In this document: in pieces, positions 8,302 through 16,957 of the stretch
Position numbering within the stretch: the first letter of the stretch is position 1
Layout: each line of letters starts with the position of its first letter
Source of the DNA: DATBHZ01 sp036557185
GTDB taxonomy: Bacteria; Actinomycetota; Acidimicrobiia; IMCC26256; JAENVU01
Direction of reading: 5' to 3'
DNA: 64,000 bases
Assembly: GCA_036557185.1 (NCBI GenBank)
Contig: DATBHZ010000049.1
Coordinates: 19,126-83,125 of the forward strand
Program-made: the position numbers and the translations under genes
Notes under the pieces: model-generated
The model's input: the letters and a program-made list of their open reading frames with translations, nothing else
What the model was told of the DNA's origin: nothing
The model's database searches: none

Positions 8302-9235
8302 TCCCGATCTGCTGGACGCGCCGTTCCGACACCGCACGACGGCTGCCGTGCTGGCGACGACCCTGGCGATCGCCGGATGCGGCGCGTCTGCCGGGAGCAC
8401 GGCGAGCACGAAGCCCCGAGGCGCGTGCCCGACGCGGCCGGTGCCGGTCGTGGTGAGCGTGGACCAATGGGGCGACATCGTCGGCCGGCTCGCCGGTGAC
8501 TGCGGCGACGTGACGACGGTCTTCAGGAGCTCGGCCGCCGACCCGCACGACTACGAGCCGACGCCGGCGGACTCCGCGCGCTTCGAGGGTGCGCGACTGG
8601 TCGTAATCAACGGCCTGGGCTACGACTCGTGGGCGACCAAGGCGGTCGACGCGCTCGATACGAGACCCGTGATCGTGAACGCCGGCAAGCTCGCGGACAG
8701 GAGCGACGGCGACAACCCCCACGTCTGGTACGACCCCGTGTCGGTGTACCGGGTGGCCGCGGGTGTGACCGCGGCGCTGGGTCGTCTGGAACCAAGCGAC
8801 GCGGCGTACTTCGCAGGCCGGCACGCCGCTTGGGTGCGCTCGATGCAGCCGTACGAGGCTGCAATCGCGAGGGCGCGCCGCGCCGACGCGCACAAGACCT
8901 ACGGCGCCACCGAGAACGTCTTCGACGACATGGCCGCCGCGGTCGGGTTGCGCGATCGGACGCCCCGAGGGTTCCGTCGCGCGGCTGCCAACGAGTCCGA
9001 CCCGTCTCCGGGCGACCTCGACGCGTTCGAGCGGGCGCTCGGGAGAGGCTCGATGTCGCTCCTGGTGGTCAACACCCAGACCGAGGGCTCGATACCGAGC
9101 CGAATCCGCGCCCGCGCCGAGGCGGAGCACTTGCCGGTCCTCGAGGTCACAGAGAGCGTCCCGCCCGGCGCACGGTCGTTCGAATCCTGGCAGGTGGCCC
9201 AGCTCGACGCGCTGACGAAGGCCCTCGGCAGATGA
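8285..9235 (+). CDS. Zinc/manganese ABC transporter substrate-binding lipoprotein (ZnuA-like)
   Basis: Captures divalent metal outside the membrane for the ATPase and permease encoded next. A signal sequence with lipobox LAIAGC ends near residue 37. Metal-ligand and family motifs follow: SSAADPHDYEPTP (His ligand), VVINGLGYDSWA, NPHVWYDPVSV (second His), and VVNTQTEGSIPS near the C-terminus. No histidine-rich loop is present. 316 residues from ATG 8285; an ATG two codons later is equally possible. No ribosome site precedes it. The stop overlaps the next start (ATGA), giving a three-gene operon. Confidence 0.85.
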   Translation: MRMGLIPDLLDAPFRHRTTAAVLATTLAIAGCGASAGSTASTKPRGACPTRPVPVVVSVDQWGDIVGRLAGDCGDVTTVFRSSAADPHDYEPTPADSARFEGARLVVINGLGYDSWATKAVDALDTRPVIVNAGKLADRSDGDNPHVWYDPVSVYRVAAGVTAALGRLEPSDAAYFAGRHAAWVRSMQPYEAAIARARRADAHKTYGATENVFDDMAAAVGLRDRTPRGFRRAAANESDPSPGDLDAFERALGRGSMSLLVVNTQTEGSIPSRIRARAEAEHLPVLEVTESVPPGARSFESWQVAQLDALTKALGR

Positions 9236-9990
9236 CCGACGCGCTGGTGCTGGAAGGCGCGGCCGCGTCGCGCGGCTCGGGCGTCATCTGGTCCGACGGG
9301 AGCTTCGGGATCCCGAGCGGCACCGTCGTGGGGGTCATCGGACCGAACGGGTCGGGCAAGACCACGCTCCTCGAGTTGGTCCTCGGCCTGCTCCCTGTGG
9401 CCGCCGGCCGCTTGACCGTGCTCGGCGAGCCTCCTCGCCGAGGCAACGACCGGATCGGGTATGTCCCGCAGAACTACACGACAGAGGTCGGCGAGGCGCT
9501 CCGGTGCCGGGACCTCGTCACGCTCGGACGCACCGGCACGCGCTGGGGCCTCGGCCTCCGATCGAGAGAGCTGCGCGCGAAGGTCGACGGCGCGCTGGAG
9601 GCCGTCTCGGCGAGCGACGTCGCGGAGCGGCGGATCTCCGAGCTGTCGGGCGGGCAGCAACAGCGCGTCGCGATCGCTCAGGCACTCGTCGGCGACCCCG
9701 ACCTGCTCCTTCTCGACGAGCCGCTCGCGAACCTCGACGTGCGCAACCAGCACGAGATCGTGCATCTGCTCGGTGCGCTCCACGGTCGCCGGGAGGTCAC
9801 GATCCTCGTCGTCGTGCACGACCTGAACCCGCTCCTGCCGATCCTCGACGGCGCGATCTACCTGCTCGACGGGCACGCGCACTACGGCGCCATCGGTGAG
9901 GTCGTCGACAGTGAGCTGCTCACCCATCTCTACGACACCCCGATCAAGGTCGTCCGCACCGCGCAGGGCGACCTCTTCACCCGCGGCTGA
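9232..9990 (+). CDS. Metal ABC transporter ATP-binding protein (ZnuC-like)
   Basis: The ATPase that powers zinc or manganese import with the flanking lipoprotein and permease. Walker A is GPNGSGKTTL near residue 37, the Q-loop lies in GYVPQNY, the signature is LSGGQQQRVAIAQAL, Walker B is LLLLDEPLANLD, and the switch histidine is VVVHDLNP. The start overlaps the upstream stop by four bases. 252 residues. Metal specificity is inferred from the binding protein. Confidence 0.92.
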   Translation: MTDALVLEGAAASRGSGVIWSDGSFGIPSGTVVGVIGPNGSGKTTLLELVLGLLPVAAGRLTVLGEPPRRGNDRIGYVPQNYTTEVGEALRCRDLVTLGRTGTRWGLGLRSRELRAKVDGALEAVSASDVAERRISELSGGQQQRVAIAQALVGDPDLLLLDEPLANLDVRNQHEIVHLLGALHGRREVTILVVVHDLNPLLPILDGAIYLLDGHAHYGAIGEVVDSELLTHLYDTPIKVVRTAQGDLFTRG

Positions 9991-9994
9991 GCCC

Positions 9995-10912
9995 GTGCTG
10001 CACCTTCTTGCCGATGTCGGATACCAGTCGAACTGGGCCGACGTGCTCCGCGCCGGATTCATGCGCGACGCGTTCGTCGGCGGCACCCTGGTCGCGATCG
10101 CGTCCGGGTTGGTCGGCTACTTCGTCGTGCTCCGGCGTGAGGCCTTTGCGGCTCACGCGCTCGCACACATCGGGTTTCCCGGAGCGACCTTCGCGATCCT
10201 CGCAGGCATCCCGGTGACACTTGGGCTGGCGTTGTTCTGCGTCTCGGGCGGTCTCGCGATCGGCGTGCTCGGCAAGCGCGTGTCGAACCGCGAGGTGTCG
10301 ACGGGCACCATCCTCGCGGTCGCCACCGGCTTGGGTGTGCTGTTCGCCTCGCTCGCGTCCGAGAACACGAGCGCGCTGACGAGCATCTTGTTCGGGAACC
10401 TGCTGGCGATCACCTCCGGGCAGATCGCCGCGTTCGCCGTCTTCACGATCGGGCTCGCGCTGGCGCTCGCGCTGGTCGCGCGTCCGCTGCTGTTCGCATC
10501 GGTCGATCCAAATGTTGCCGAAGCGAAGGGGGTGCCGACGCGGTTGCTGGGAGGCGCCTTCCTGGTGCTCCTCGCGCTCGCCGTCACCATGGCGGTGCAA
10601 GTCGTCGGCACGCTCCTGTTGTTCGCGTTGGTCGTCACACCGGCGGCGACAGCGCTCGCGATCACGGCTCGCCCCGCGGCGGTGGCCACGCTCGGCACCG
10701 CGATCGGGCTGATCGCAGTGTGGCTGGGCCTCGTGCTCGCGGTCATGTTCAACCTCCCGCCGAGCTTCTGTATCGTGACGCTCGCGTTCCTCGCGTGGAT
10801 CACGTCGCTCGGCGTCACGACATGGCGACGGCGGGGCGGACGAGCACGCCGCCCCCCGCCTGCTCCGGCCGACGATCACCATCACCCCGTGGCCAGCCCT
10901 CTGAGCACGTGA
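9995..10912 (+). CDS. Metal ABC transporter permease (ZnuB-like, ABC-3 family)
   Basis: An integral membrane subunit with about eight predicted helices, including VGYFVVLRREAFAAHALAHI and IGFPGATFAILAG, the ABC-3 family hallmark near residues 40-70. The GTG at 9995, four bases after the ATPase stop, is the only start that does not run back into that gene. The C-terminal tail ends in a histidine-containing stretch (DDHHHP) that could touch metal. 305 residues. It completes the metal uptake operon. Confidence 0.92.
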   Translation: MLHLLADVGYQSNWADVLRAGFMRDAFVGGTLVAIASGLVGYFVVLRREAFAAHALAHIGFPGATFAILAGIPVTLGLALFCVSGGLAIGVLGKRVSNREVSTGTILAVATGLGVLFASLASENTSALTSILFGNLLAITSGQIAAFAVFTIGLALALALVARPLLFASVDPNVAEAKGVPTRLLGGAFLVLLALAVTMAVQVVGTLLLFALVVTPAATALAITARPAAVATLGTAIGLIAVWLGLVLAVMFNLPPSFCIVTLAFLAWITSLGVTTWRRRGGRARRPPPAPADDHHHPVASPLST

Positions 10913-10936
10913 CGACGGCGGCGGCGGGGGCGGGAC

Positions 10937-10965
10937 TTGATGGCGCGTGCCGCTTGGCGTATTTT
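10937..10965 (+). promoter_or_regulatory. Promoter-like sequence before the hairpin-rich region
   Basis: TTGATG at 10937-10942 and TATTTT at 10960-10965 are separated by 17 bases. The AT-rich -10 stands out in a stretch that is otherwise about 75-80 percent GC. Confidence 0.45.
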
Positions 10966-10971
10966 GTCCGC

Positions 10972-11270
10972 TTGCGCCCGGCAGGGGCGCGTTCCACGCC
11001 GAGGCGGGGGCGGGCGTGGATGAGACGAGGAGGGCTGGTCCGCGCGGGTCGCGCCTCGGGGGCCAGCCCTTCCTCGCGCGCGGACTCGGAGGGTGGTCGC
11101 TGTTCGCGGAGTGTGGCGCGCGCGTCGGCTTCGGCGTCGACCGGCCGCGCAACGCGGAGAACCCCCGGTCGACCGGTGCCGTGGGACGGGGCAGCGATAC
11201 GAGGCCGGGGGCTCTCGCCGGGCCGCGGTAGGGGCAGGGAGGCTGGGGCACACCGCGGCCCTCACCCACA
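10972..11270 (+). ncRNA. Candidate structured RNA in a 441-base gene-free region
   Basis: The gap between the metal permease and the thioesterase has no credible coding sequence but carries five strong hairpins in series: 6 bp (10974-10979/10985-10990), 7 bp (10994-11000/11013-11019), 12 bp with one bulge (11027-11038/11063-11075), 9 bp enclosing an inner 5-bp hairpin (11136-11144/11165-11173), and 10 bp (11220-11229/11252-11261). They follow a promoter-like sequence on the plus strand. I looked for and did not find RNase P, tmRNA or SRP RNA signatures. Boundaries and strand are inferred, and high GC makes some hairpins expected by chance. Confidence 0.4.
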
Positions 11271-11353
11271 GCGAACGCGCGCCGCGGGGTGTGTATTCCC
11301 GATGGCCGGGTCGAGGCGGGTTCCCGAGCGCGGCGCGGAGCGCGGCGGCTCGG

Positions 11354-11767
11354 TCAGGCGCGCTTGTACGTGAAGCCGTCGCCGCTCAGGAAGCCGCACG
11401 TCACGTGCGCGATGGCCATCAGGCGGTTGTCCTTCCCGACGTCCGAGACCCGTACCTCCGCGACGCCGAGCGAGTCAGAGACGCGTAGCGGGCTGCCGAT
11501 CGCGCGAATGGGGCCGACGCGCCCGGCGGCCAGGTACTGGGTGGTGGCCGACGCGGTCGCCACGGCGCGCTCCGTCGCCATGGCAAGGCAGGTTGCGCCA
11601 GCGACATCGACGAGCATCGCGATCAGCCCTCCGTGCACAGAGCCCGCCGGACCGCGCATGCTGTCGTCGATCTCGACCTCGATGCCCCTGCCGCCCTCGA
11701 CGTCGACATAGCGATGGCGCAAGTTCTCGCTGAAGAACGCGCAGCCGAGAGCCCCGAAGTCCGCCAT
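11354..11767 (-). CDS. PaaI-family hotdog thioesterase
   Basis: Probably hydrolyses acyl-CoA or aryl-CoA thioesters. The hotdog fold is shown by the helix motif PAGSVHGGLIAMLVDVAG, where HGG and the following Asp are conserved in PaaI/4HBT proteins, and by the strand region TTQYLAAGRVGPIRA. 137 residues, a normal single-domain length. The substrate cannot be read from sequence. It stands alone, divergent from the glycosidase gene. Confidence 0.85.
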   Translation of the reverse strand: MADFGALGCAFFSENLRHRYVDVEGGRGIEVEIDDSMRGPAGSVHGGLIAMLVDVAGATCLAMATERAVATASATTQYLAAGRVGPIRAIGSPLRVSDSLGVAEVRVSDVGKDNRLMAIAHVTCGFLSGDGFTYKRA

Positions 11768-11887
11768 GCGCCGACGCTACGGGGGCCCCGCCGGCCTGAG
11801 CAAGACGCGCAGCGATGTCACGGGCGCACTCGACGTGCGTTGCGGAGACAGGACAGACTCACACTCGTCGGCGGCAAGGGGGCGACG

Positions 11888-13360
11888 GTGGCATCGACGA
11901 CGGCGAGGCGTGGGGGCTATCGGCGTGTTGTCTCGGTGCTGGTCGTGGTCGCTGTGCTCGCAGTCGTCGCAGCCGCATGCCGTCCCCGCCACCAGTTGCC
12001 CGGAGGGCCGGGGATCGCGGGCCAGCTGGCCCCGCTCTCGCACTCGGGCCGTTGGTTCACGGATGCGACAGGACGAGTGGTGCTGCTGCACGGTGTCAAC
12101 GACGTCGAGAAGGCGGCTCCTTACTACCCGGCGGCATACGGTTTCGACGACGACGATGCAGCCTTCCTCGCGTCGCAGGGGTTCACCGTGCTCCGGCTCG
12201 GCGTGCCGTTCGTTGGCCTGATGCCCGAGCCGGGTCAGATCGACGAGCAGTACATCGACCACATCGCGTCGACGGTCCAAGTGTTCGCGCGTCACCACAT
12301 CTTCGTCGTGCTCGACTTCCACCAGGACGGTTTCAGCCCGCTGTTCAACGGCAACGGCTTCCCGGACTGGATGGCGATCACCGACGGGCTTCCCAACCCG
12401 CCCGACGCGGTCTTCCCGCTGTACTACGTGCAGAACCCCGCGATGCAGCGCGCGTTCGAGCACTTCTGGGCGAACAGCCCCGGGCCCGAGGGTGTCGGTT
12501 TGCAGGATTGGTTCTTCCGCGGCTTCTCGGAGGTCGTGCGCCACTTCGCCGGGAACCCATGGGTCCTCGGTTACGAGCCGATCAACGAGCCCTGGCCCGG
12601 AAGCAACTGGGCTCCGTGCGCCGGGGCAACCGGCTGCCCTGATCTCGAGGCGCAGCTCCTGAAGCCGTTCTACGAGCGGGCGACGGCGGCGGTCCGACGA
12701 TACGACGGCCGGCAATTCGTGTTCCCCGAGCCGTTCGTGCTGTTCAACTTCGGCCAAGGACCGACGACGGTTCCGGGCTTTCCGAGCGCGCAGAACGCGC
12801 TGTCGTTCCATTCGTATGCGCTCGACGCGACGAGCGAGACGAACGTCGTGCGCTTCGCCGTGCAGGCAGGGGAGAGCCAGCAGATTCCGATCCTCGCGAC
12901 AGAGTTCGGCGCGACGCTCGACGTGCCCACGCTCGACCGGCTCACCGGTGAGATGGACGCGGGGATCGCGCCCTGGATCGAATGGTCGTATGACGGCCTC
13001 GTCAAGGACACGGCCGCGCCCGCCGGCTACGCCAACATGCTCAGCCCCGCCGCCTTCACCGCGATCGTGCGGCCCTACCCGCTGGCGGTGGCGGGGACCC
13101 CGACGAGCCTGTCGTTCGACCCGGCCGGCAACGTGTTCGACTTCTCGTACTCGACGAATCGGCCGGACGGGCGGAGGTCCCCGTTCGAGCTCCTCACGTC
13201 GGTGTCGGTGCCGGAGGTTCGCTATCCCTCGGGCTACACCGCGACCGTCAGCGGCGCGACTGTCGTCTCACGCCCGTGCGCTCGGACCCTCCTGCTGCGC
13301 AACGCGCTGCTCGCGTCCGACGTCAGCGTGCACGTCACGCCTGGCGGCGCCTGTCGATGA
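11888..13360 (+). CDS. GH5 family glycosidase lipoprotein (endoglycoceramidase-like)
   Basis: A secreted lipoprotein: basic start, hydrophobic stretch VVSVLVVVAVLAVVAAAC with a lipobox cysteine near residue 30, then a TIM-barrel glycosidase. Motifs are RWFTDATGRVVLLHGVN, VLDFHQDGFSP, the acid/base Glu234 in YEPINEPWPG and the nucleophile Glu339 in LATEFGA. The arrangement and the C-terminal beta domain resemble endoglycoceramidase-type GH5 enzymes that split glycan from ceramide, though other glycolipids are possible. The GTG at 11888 follows AAGGGG. 490 residues. A strong hairpin terminator follows the stop. Confidence 0.8.
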   Translation: MASTTARRGGYRRVVSVLVVVAVLAVVAAACRPRHQLPGGPGIAGQLAPLSHSGRWFTDATGRVVLLHGVNDVEKAAPYYPAAYGFDDDDAAFLASQGFTVLRLGVPFVGLMPEPGQIDEQYIDHIASTVQVFARHHIFVVLDFHQDGFSPLFNGNGFPDWMAITDGLPNPPDAVFPLYYVQNPAMQRAFEHFWANSPGPEGVGLQDWFFRGFSEVVRHFAGNPWVLGYEPINEPWPGSNWAPCAGATGCPDLEAQLLKPFYERATAAVRRYDGRQFVFPEPFVLFNFGQGPTTVPGFPSAQNALSFHSYALDATSETNVVRFAVQAGESQQIPILATEFGATLDVPTLDRLTGEMDAGIAPWIEWSYDGLVKDTAAPAGYANMLSPAAFTAIVRPYPLAVAGTPTSLSFDPAGNVFDFSYSTNRPDGRRSPFELLTSVSVPEVRYPSGYTATVSGATVVSRPCARTLLLRNALLASDVSVHVTPGGACR

Positions 13361-13367
13361 GCCCCAC

Positions 13368-13402
13368 GACGGCGTCGTGCGCTTGTCGCGCACGACGCCG
13401 TC
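13368..13402. terminator. 15-bp stem-loop terminator between convergent genes
   Basis: A perfect 15-bp inverted repeat (GACGGCGTCGTGCGC and its complement) around a 5-base loop. It starts seven bases after the GH5 stop and precedes the end of the opposing gene. There is no long T tract, so it may act in both directions. Confidence 0.7.
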
Positions 13403-13429
13403 TTCGGAGCTACCAACAGTGGGTACTGC

Positions 13430-13831
13430 TCAGCCGTTGATCGCCTTCGCCTTGAGCTTTTGGAACTCGGCATCGTCGATCACACCGCGTGCCTTGAGAT
13501 CGGCGATGCGCGTGAGCTCGTCGGCTGCGCTCGGAGACTCACCCACCGTCTGCCGGATGTAGGCGCGCTGCGCGGCGTCCATCTCTTGCGCGGACTCCAC
13601 CGCGTGCTCGTGCATCTTGTGTCCGCGCGCGATCAGGTACACGAAGACCCCGAGATAGGGGAGGACGATCACGAAGATCGTCCAGATGGCCTTCCCCCAT
13701 CCGCCCAGATCGTGGCTCCGGAAGATGTCGCTGAAGACGAGGATCAACAGCCAGATCCAGATGAAGAACAGGGTGAACCAGAGGATCGACAGGAAGACCT
13801 GGCCGGATCCAAAGTCGGATGCGAGCATCAT
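13430..13831 (-). CDS. Membrane protein with PLDc_N-like segments and C-terminal SHOCT domain
   Basis: Two membrane helices (VFLSILWFTLFFIWIWLLIL and IWTIFVIVLPYLGVFVYLI) flank a cytoplasmic loop in the pattern of the phospholipase D-nuclease N-terminal module. A short helical SHOCT motif ends the protein (ELTRIADLKARGVIDDAEFQKLKAKAI). SHOCT domains are thought to mediate oligomerisation. No catalytic residues are visible. The adjacent ATG pair at 13828-13831 follows AAAGGG, so the longer upstream reading from 13885 is not used. About 133 residues. Function unknown. Confidence 0.8.
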   Translation of the reverse strand: MMLASDFGSGQVFLSILWFTLFFIWIWLLILVFSDIFRSHDLGGWGKAIWTIFVIVLPYLGVFVYLIARGHKMHEHAVESAQEMDAAQRAYIRQTVGESPSAADELTRIADLKARGVIDDAEFQKLKAKAING

Positions 13832-13918
13832 CGCCCTTTCTCTGAGGTAGTGCTGGACATTCCCATCAACGATGAGATCGAGCATGTGAGGCCATCGGAG
13901 GACGATGCCCGTCCGCGG

Positions 13919-14389
13919 TCAGCTCGACGGGCACCTTGCCTTGAGTGTGGTGAACAAGTCGGATGACGTGCTGCCTACCTTGGAGATTGCATCACCGGTC
14001 TTCTTGATGTTGTCGCTCAGGCTGCCGTTGCCGAAGTTCCCGACCGCGTCCTGGAGCTGGGTCAACGCCGACTTGACAGCGTCGACTTGTGGCTGGGCCT
14101 CGTCCTTCGCGGCCGCGCTGAGGTCGTCGAGGTTGTGCTTGACGTCATCGAGCGCCGAGGTGAGGCCACTCTTCCCCTCGCTCAACAACGAGGGATTCTC
14201 CAGCGCCTTGATCGAGCTCTGCAGCGAGTCCTTCGAGGTGCAGACATCGCTGTTCGCCGCGCGTGTGTTGGAGCTCGCCGAGGTCGTCGAGGTCGTGCTC
14301 GACGACTTGGATCCTCCCGAGCTGCACGCGGCGAGCGCGAGCACGCCCACGAGCGCACACACTGCAGGTATCCCGAGGGTTCGCCTCAC
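13919..14389 (-). CDS. Small lipoprotein, function unknown
   Basis: A GTG-initiated 156-residue protein with a clear lipoprotein signal (LVGVLALAAC at residues 13-22) and a Ser/Thr-rich linker to about residue 45. The rest is predicted helical (SDVCTSKDSLQSSIKALEN, TSALDDVKHNLDDLSAAAK, SLSDNIKKTGDAISKV) with cysteines at both ends of the mature domain that could pair. This resembles unnamed actinobacterial extracytoplasmic helical lipoproteins. The divergent MFS gene starts about 135 bases away. Confidence 0.75.
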   Translation of the reverse strand: MRRTLGIPAVCALVGVLALAACSSGGSKSSSTTSTTSASSNTRAANSDVCTSKDSLQSSIKALENPSLLSEGKSGLTSALDDVKHNLDDLSAAAKDEAQPQVDAVKSALTQLQDAVGNFGNGSLSDNIKKTGDAISKVGSTSSDLFTTLKARCPSS

Positions 14390-14524
14390 GGGGGAGCAGC
14401 GTAGGTGCCCGACGCGCGCGATGCACGCACCTCATCGTTCCGCCCCGGGTGCTACAACGATCGATCGACGCTGCGGCCCTCAGTTCGACCGAGCGCGGAA
14501 ACCGAGCCCTCAGGAGGCGCACCG

Positions 14525-16141
14525 GTGAGCGATACGGCGATTGACGAATCGAGCACCGCGCCCTCGAGGGAGGGGCTCGTGCTCCTCGCCCTCATCCTGG
14601 TGGCTGCCGTCGCGAACCTGAACCTCGCGGTCGCGAACGTCGCCCTTCCCGATATCGGCAAGGCGTTCGACGCGTCGCAGACCTCACTCGACCTGATCGC
14701 CGTCGGCTACTCGCTCGGGCTCGCCGCGTCGGTCCTCTACCTCGGCGCACTCGGCGACCGTTACGGCCGCAAGATGATGTTGGTCCTCGGCGTGGTGCTG
14801 TCGATCCCGGCGTGCCTGCTCGCCGCGTTCGCGCCGAGTGAGCAGGTCCTCATCGTCGCCAGGATCGTCGGTGGTCTCTCGGCCGGCATGGCGTACCCGA
14901 CGACCCTCGCGCTCATCACCGCGCTGTGGGCGGGATCGGGCCGTACGCGTGCGATCGCGCTCTGGTCGGCGATCGGCGGAGGGGTCTCCGCGTTGGGGCC
15001 ACTGGTCTCGGGGTTCCTGCTCCAGCACTTCTGGTGGGGCTCGGTGTTCCTCGTGACGTTGCCCCTCGCCGCAGTCGCGCTCGTGCTGGCCCTCGTCCTC
15101 GTGCCCGGCCACGTCAACGAGACGTCCGATCCGGTCGACAACCTCGGCGGCATCCTCTCCGCGGTCCTTGTGGGCTCGCTCATCGTCGCGATCAACTTCG
15201 CACCCGTGCCCGACAAGGGCACACTTGCGCTGGGGCTCGGCATCGTCGCCCTCGCGGCCCTCGTCGCATTCGTGATCCGGCAGCGCCGTGCCCGTGTCCC
15301 GCTCTACGACCTGACGGTCGCGGCGCGGCCCACGTTCTGGGTTGCCGCGTGCGCGGGCATCATCGTCTTCGGGTCGCTCATGGCCGCGATGTTCATCGGG
15401 CAGCAATACCTACAGAATGTCCTCGACTACTCGACCTTCGCGGCGGGTGCCTCGATCCTCCCGGCGGTCGTGCTGATGGTGCTCGTCGCGCCGCGCTCGG
15501 CGAAGCTGGTCGACTCAAAGGGCTCGCGCTTCACACTGTTGGTGGGTTACGTCTTCTGCCTGCTCGGTTTCCTCACGATGCTGCTGGTCTGGTCCGATCA
15601 CAGCCCGTACTGGCAGGTCGGCATTGCCTACGCCTTCATCGGTGTCGGCGTCGGGTTCGCCGGTACGCCGGCGTCGCACGCGCTCACCGGGTCCGTCCCG
15701 CGCACTCGTGCCGGCATGGCGTCCGGCACGGCCGATCTCCAGCGTGACCTCGGCGGCGCGATCATGCAGTCGATCCTCGGCGCACTCCTGACGGCCGGGT
15801 ACGCGAGCGCCATCGGGAAGTCCATCGCGAGCTCGCCGAACGCTTCGGCCATCTCGAAGACCACCCAGGACCAGCTGCAACAGTCGTTCGCCGGCGCCGA
15901 GAACGTCGCGAAGCTCTCTCCGTCCCACGCGACCCAGATCATCGACGCTGCCAAGTCGGCGTTCCTCGACGGTGCCGACTGGGCCTATGCGGCCGGGGTG
16001 ATCGCCGTGATCCTCGGCGCAGTGCTCGTCTATTTCGCGTTCCCGAGGAACGACGCGGAGAAGCGGCTCCTCGAGCAGTACGCGGGAGACGACGAGGTGC
16101 AGCCGGTCGGTACCTCCGAGCCGAGCACCGGCGCGGGCTGA
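14525..16141 (+). CDS. MFS drug/proton antiporter, DHA2 (EmrB/QacA) type
   Basis: A 538-residue integral membrane protein with about 14 hydrophobic helices. The family motifs are NLAVANVALPDIGKAF in helix 1, LGDRYGRKMMLV (motif A) and VGGLSAGMAYPTTLALI (motif C region). Such proteins export organic cations and drugs using proton influx; the substrate here is unknown. The GTG at 14525 is preceded by a strong AGGAGG, which decides the start over an in-frame ATG at 14405. The YrhK-like gene starts 6 bases downstream. Confidence 0.9.
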   Translation: MSDTAIDESSTAPSREGLVLLALILVAAVANLNLAVANVALPDIGKAFDASQTSLDLIAVGYSLGLAASVLYLGALGDRYGRKMMLVLGVVLSIPACLLAAFAPSEQVLIVARIVGGLSAGMAYPTTLALITALWAGSGRTRAIALWSAIGGGVSALGPLVSGFLLQHFWWGSVFLVTLPLAAVALVLALVLVPGHVNETSDPVDNLGGILSAVLVGSLIVAINFAPVPDKGTLALGLGIVALAALVAFVIRQRRARVPLYDLTVAARPTFWVAACAGIIVFGSLMAAMFIGQQYLQNVLDYSTFAAGASILPAVVLMVLVAPRSAKLVDSKGSRFTLLVGYVFCLLGFLTMLLVWSDHSPYWQVGIAYAFIGVGVGFAGTPASHALTGSVPRTRAGMASGTADLQRDLGGAIMQSILGALLTAGYASAIGKSIASSPNASAISKTTQDQLQQSFAGAENVAKLSPSHATQIIDAAKSAFLDGADWAYAAGVIAVILGAVLVYFAFPRNDAEKRLLEQYAGDDEVQPVGTSEPSTGAG

Positions 16142-16147
16142 GGTCTC

Positions 16148-16948
16148 GTGCGCGCCCGAAGCGCGATCCGGACTGCTGCCGCGCGGCCCGGTCAGCGCCT
16201 GGAGCGGTGGGAGTCGCGCCTGCACCGCAAGCACCACAACCTGCTCGACACCGGTCGAGGCAGCACGTGGTGGGCACCGGGGGCGATCGCCTGGTGGATC
16301 GGGATCCTGTTCATGATCGGCGCGAGCTGCTTCGCGCTCGGTTCCGTGCCGGGATATGCGACAGCAGTGGGCGCACGGGCCGACAACATGACGTTCTTCG
16401 TTGGTTCGCTGTTCTTCACCAGTGCCGCATTCCTGCAATATCTCGAATCGGTGAATGCCCTGCCGCGCGCGGCGCGGGAGCGGCCGGAAAGCCGCTTCGC
16501 GGTCGTGAGGTTCCTGCCGCGCCGCATCGACTGGTGGGCAACGCTCGTGCAGCTCGTCGGAACCGTGTACTTCAACGTCAGCACGTTCGCCGCGCTCGAC
16601 ACCTCGCTGACGGCCTCCGCAGCGCAGCGGTACGTCTGGCGGCCCGACGCGGTCGGCTCGCTCTGCTTCCTGGTCGCGAGCTTCCTGGCCTGGTTCGAGG
16701 TCGTGCACGCTTGGGTGGGATGGAGGCCACGGACGCTGTCGTGGTGGATCGCGCTCCTGAATCTCGGTGGCTCATTCGCTTTCGGCGTCTCCGCGGTGGC
16801 GGCCAAGGCCGTCGGCAACAGTGGGCTGCCGCGGAACGCGGAGCTCGTGAACCTCGGTACCTTTGCGGGCGCCATCGGGTTCCTCGTGGGCGCGTTCCTC
16901 CTGTTGCCCGAGCGCACGCAGTCCCTCGATACCGCCTCACGCACCTAG
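16148..16948 (+). CDS. YrhK-like multi-spanning membrane protein
   Basis: A GTG-initiated 266-residue membrane protein with about six helices. WWAPGAIAWWIGILFMIGAS and LVQLVGTVYFNVSTFAALD look like a duplicated YrhK-type unit, a small family of unknown function. It lies six bases after the MFS gene and nine before glutamate decarboxylase, so the three are probably co-transcribed. That context suggests a membrane role in acid or stress handling, which is inference. Confidence 0.75.
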   Translation: MRARSAIRTAAARPGQRLERWESRLHRKHHNLLDTGRGSTWWAPGAIAWWIGILFMIGASCFALGSVPGYATAVGARADNMTFFVGSLFFTSAAFLQYLESVNALPRAARERPESRFAVVRFLPRRIDWWATLVQLVGTVYFNVSTFAALDTSLTASAAQRYVWRPDAVGSLCFLVASFLAWFEVVHAWVGWRPRTLSWWIALLNLGGSFAFGVSAVAAKAVGNSGLPRNAELVNLGTFAGAIGFLVGAFLLLPERTQSLDTASRT

Positions 16949-16957
16949 GAGATCGGC

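Noticed and set aside
9174..9192. TTCGAATCC resembling a tRNA T-loop
   Set aside because: It lies inside the metal-binding lipoprotein coding sequence and no acceptor stem or anticodon arm surrounds it. No tRNA was found in the window.
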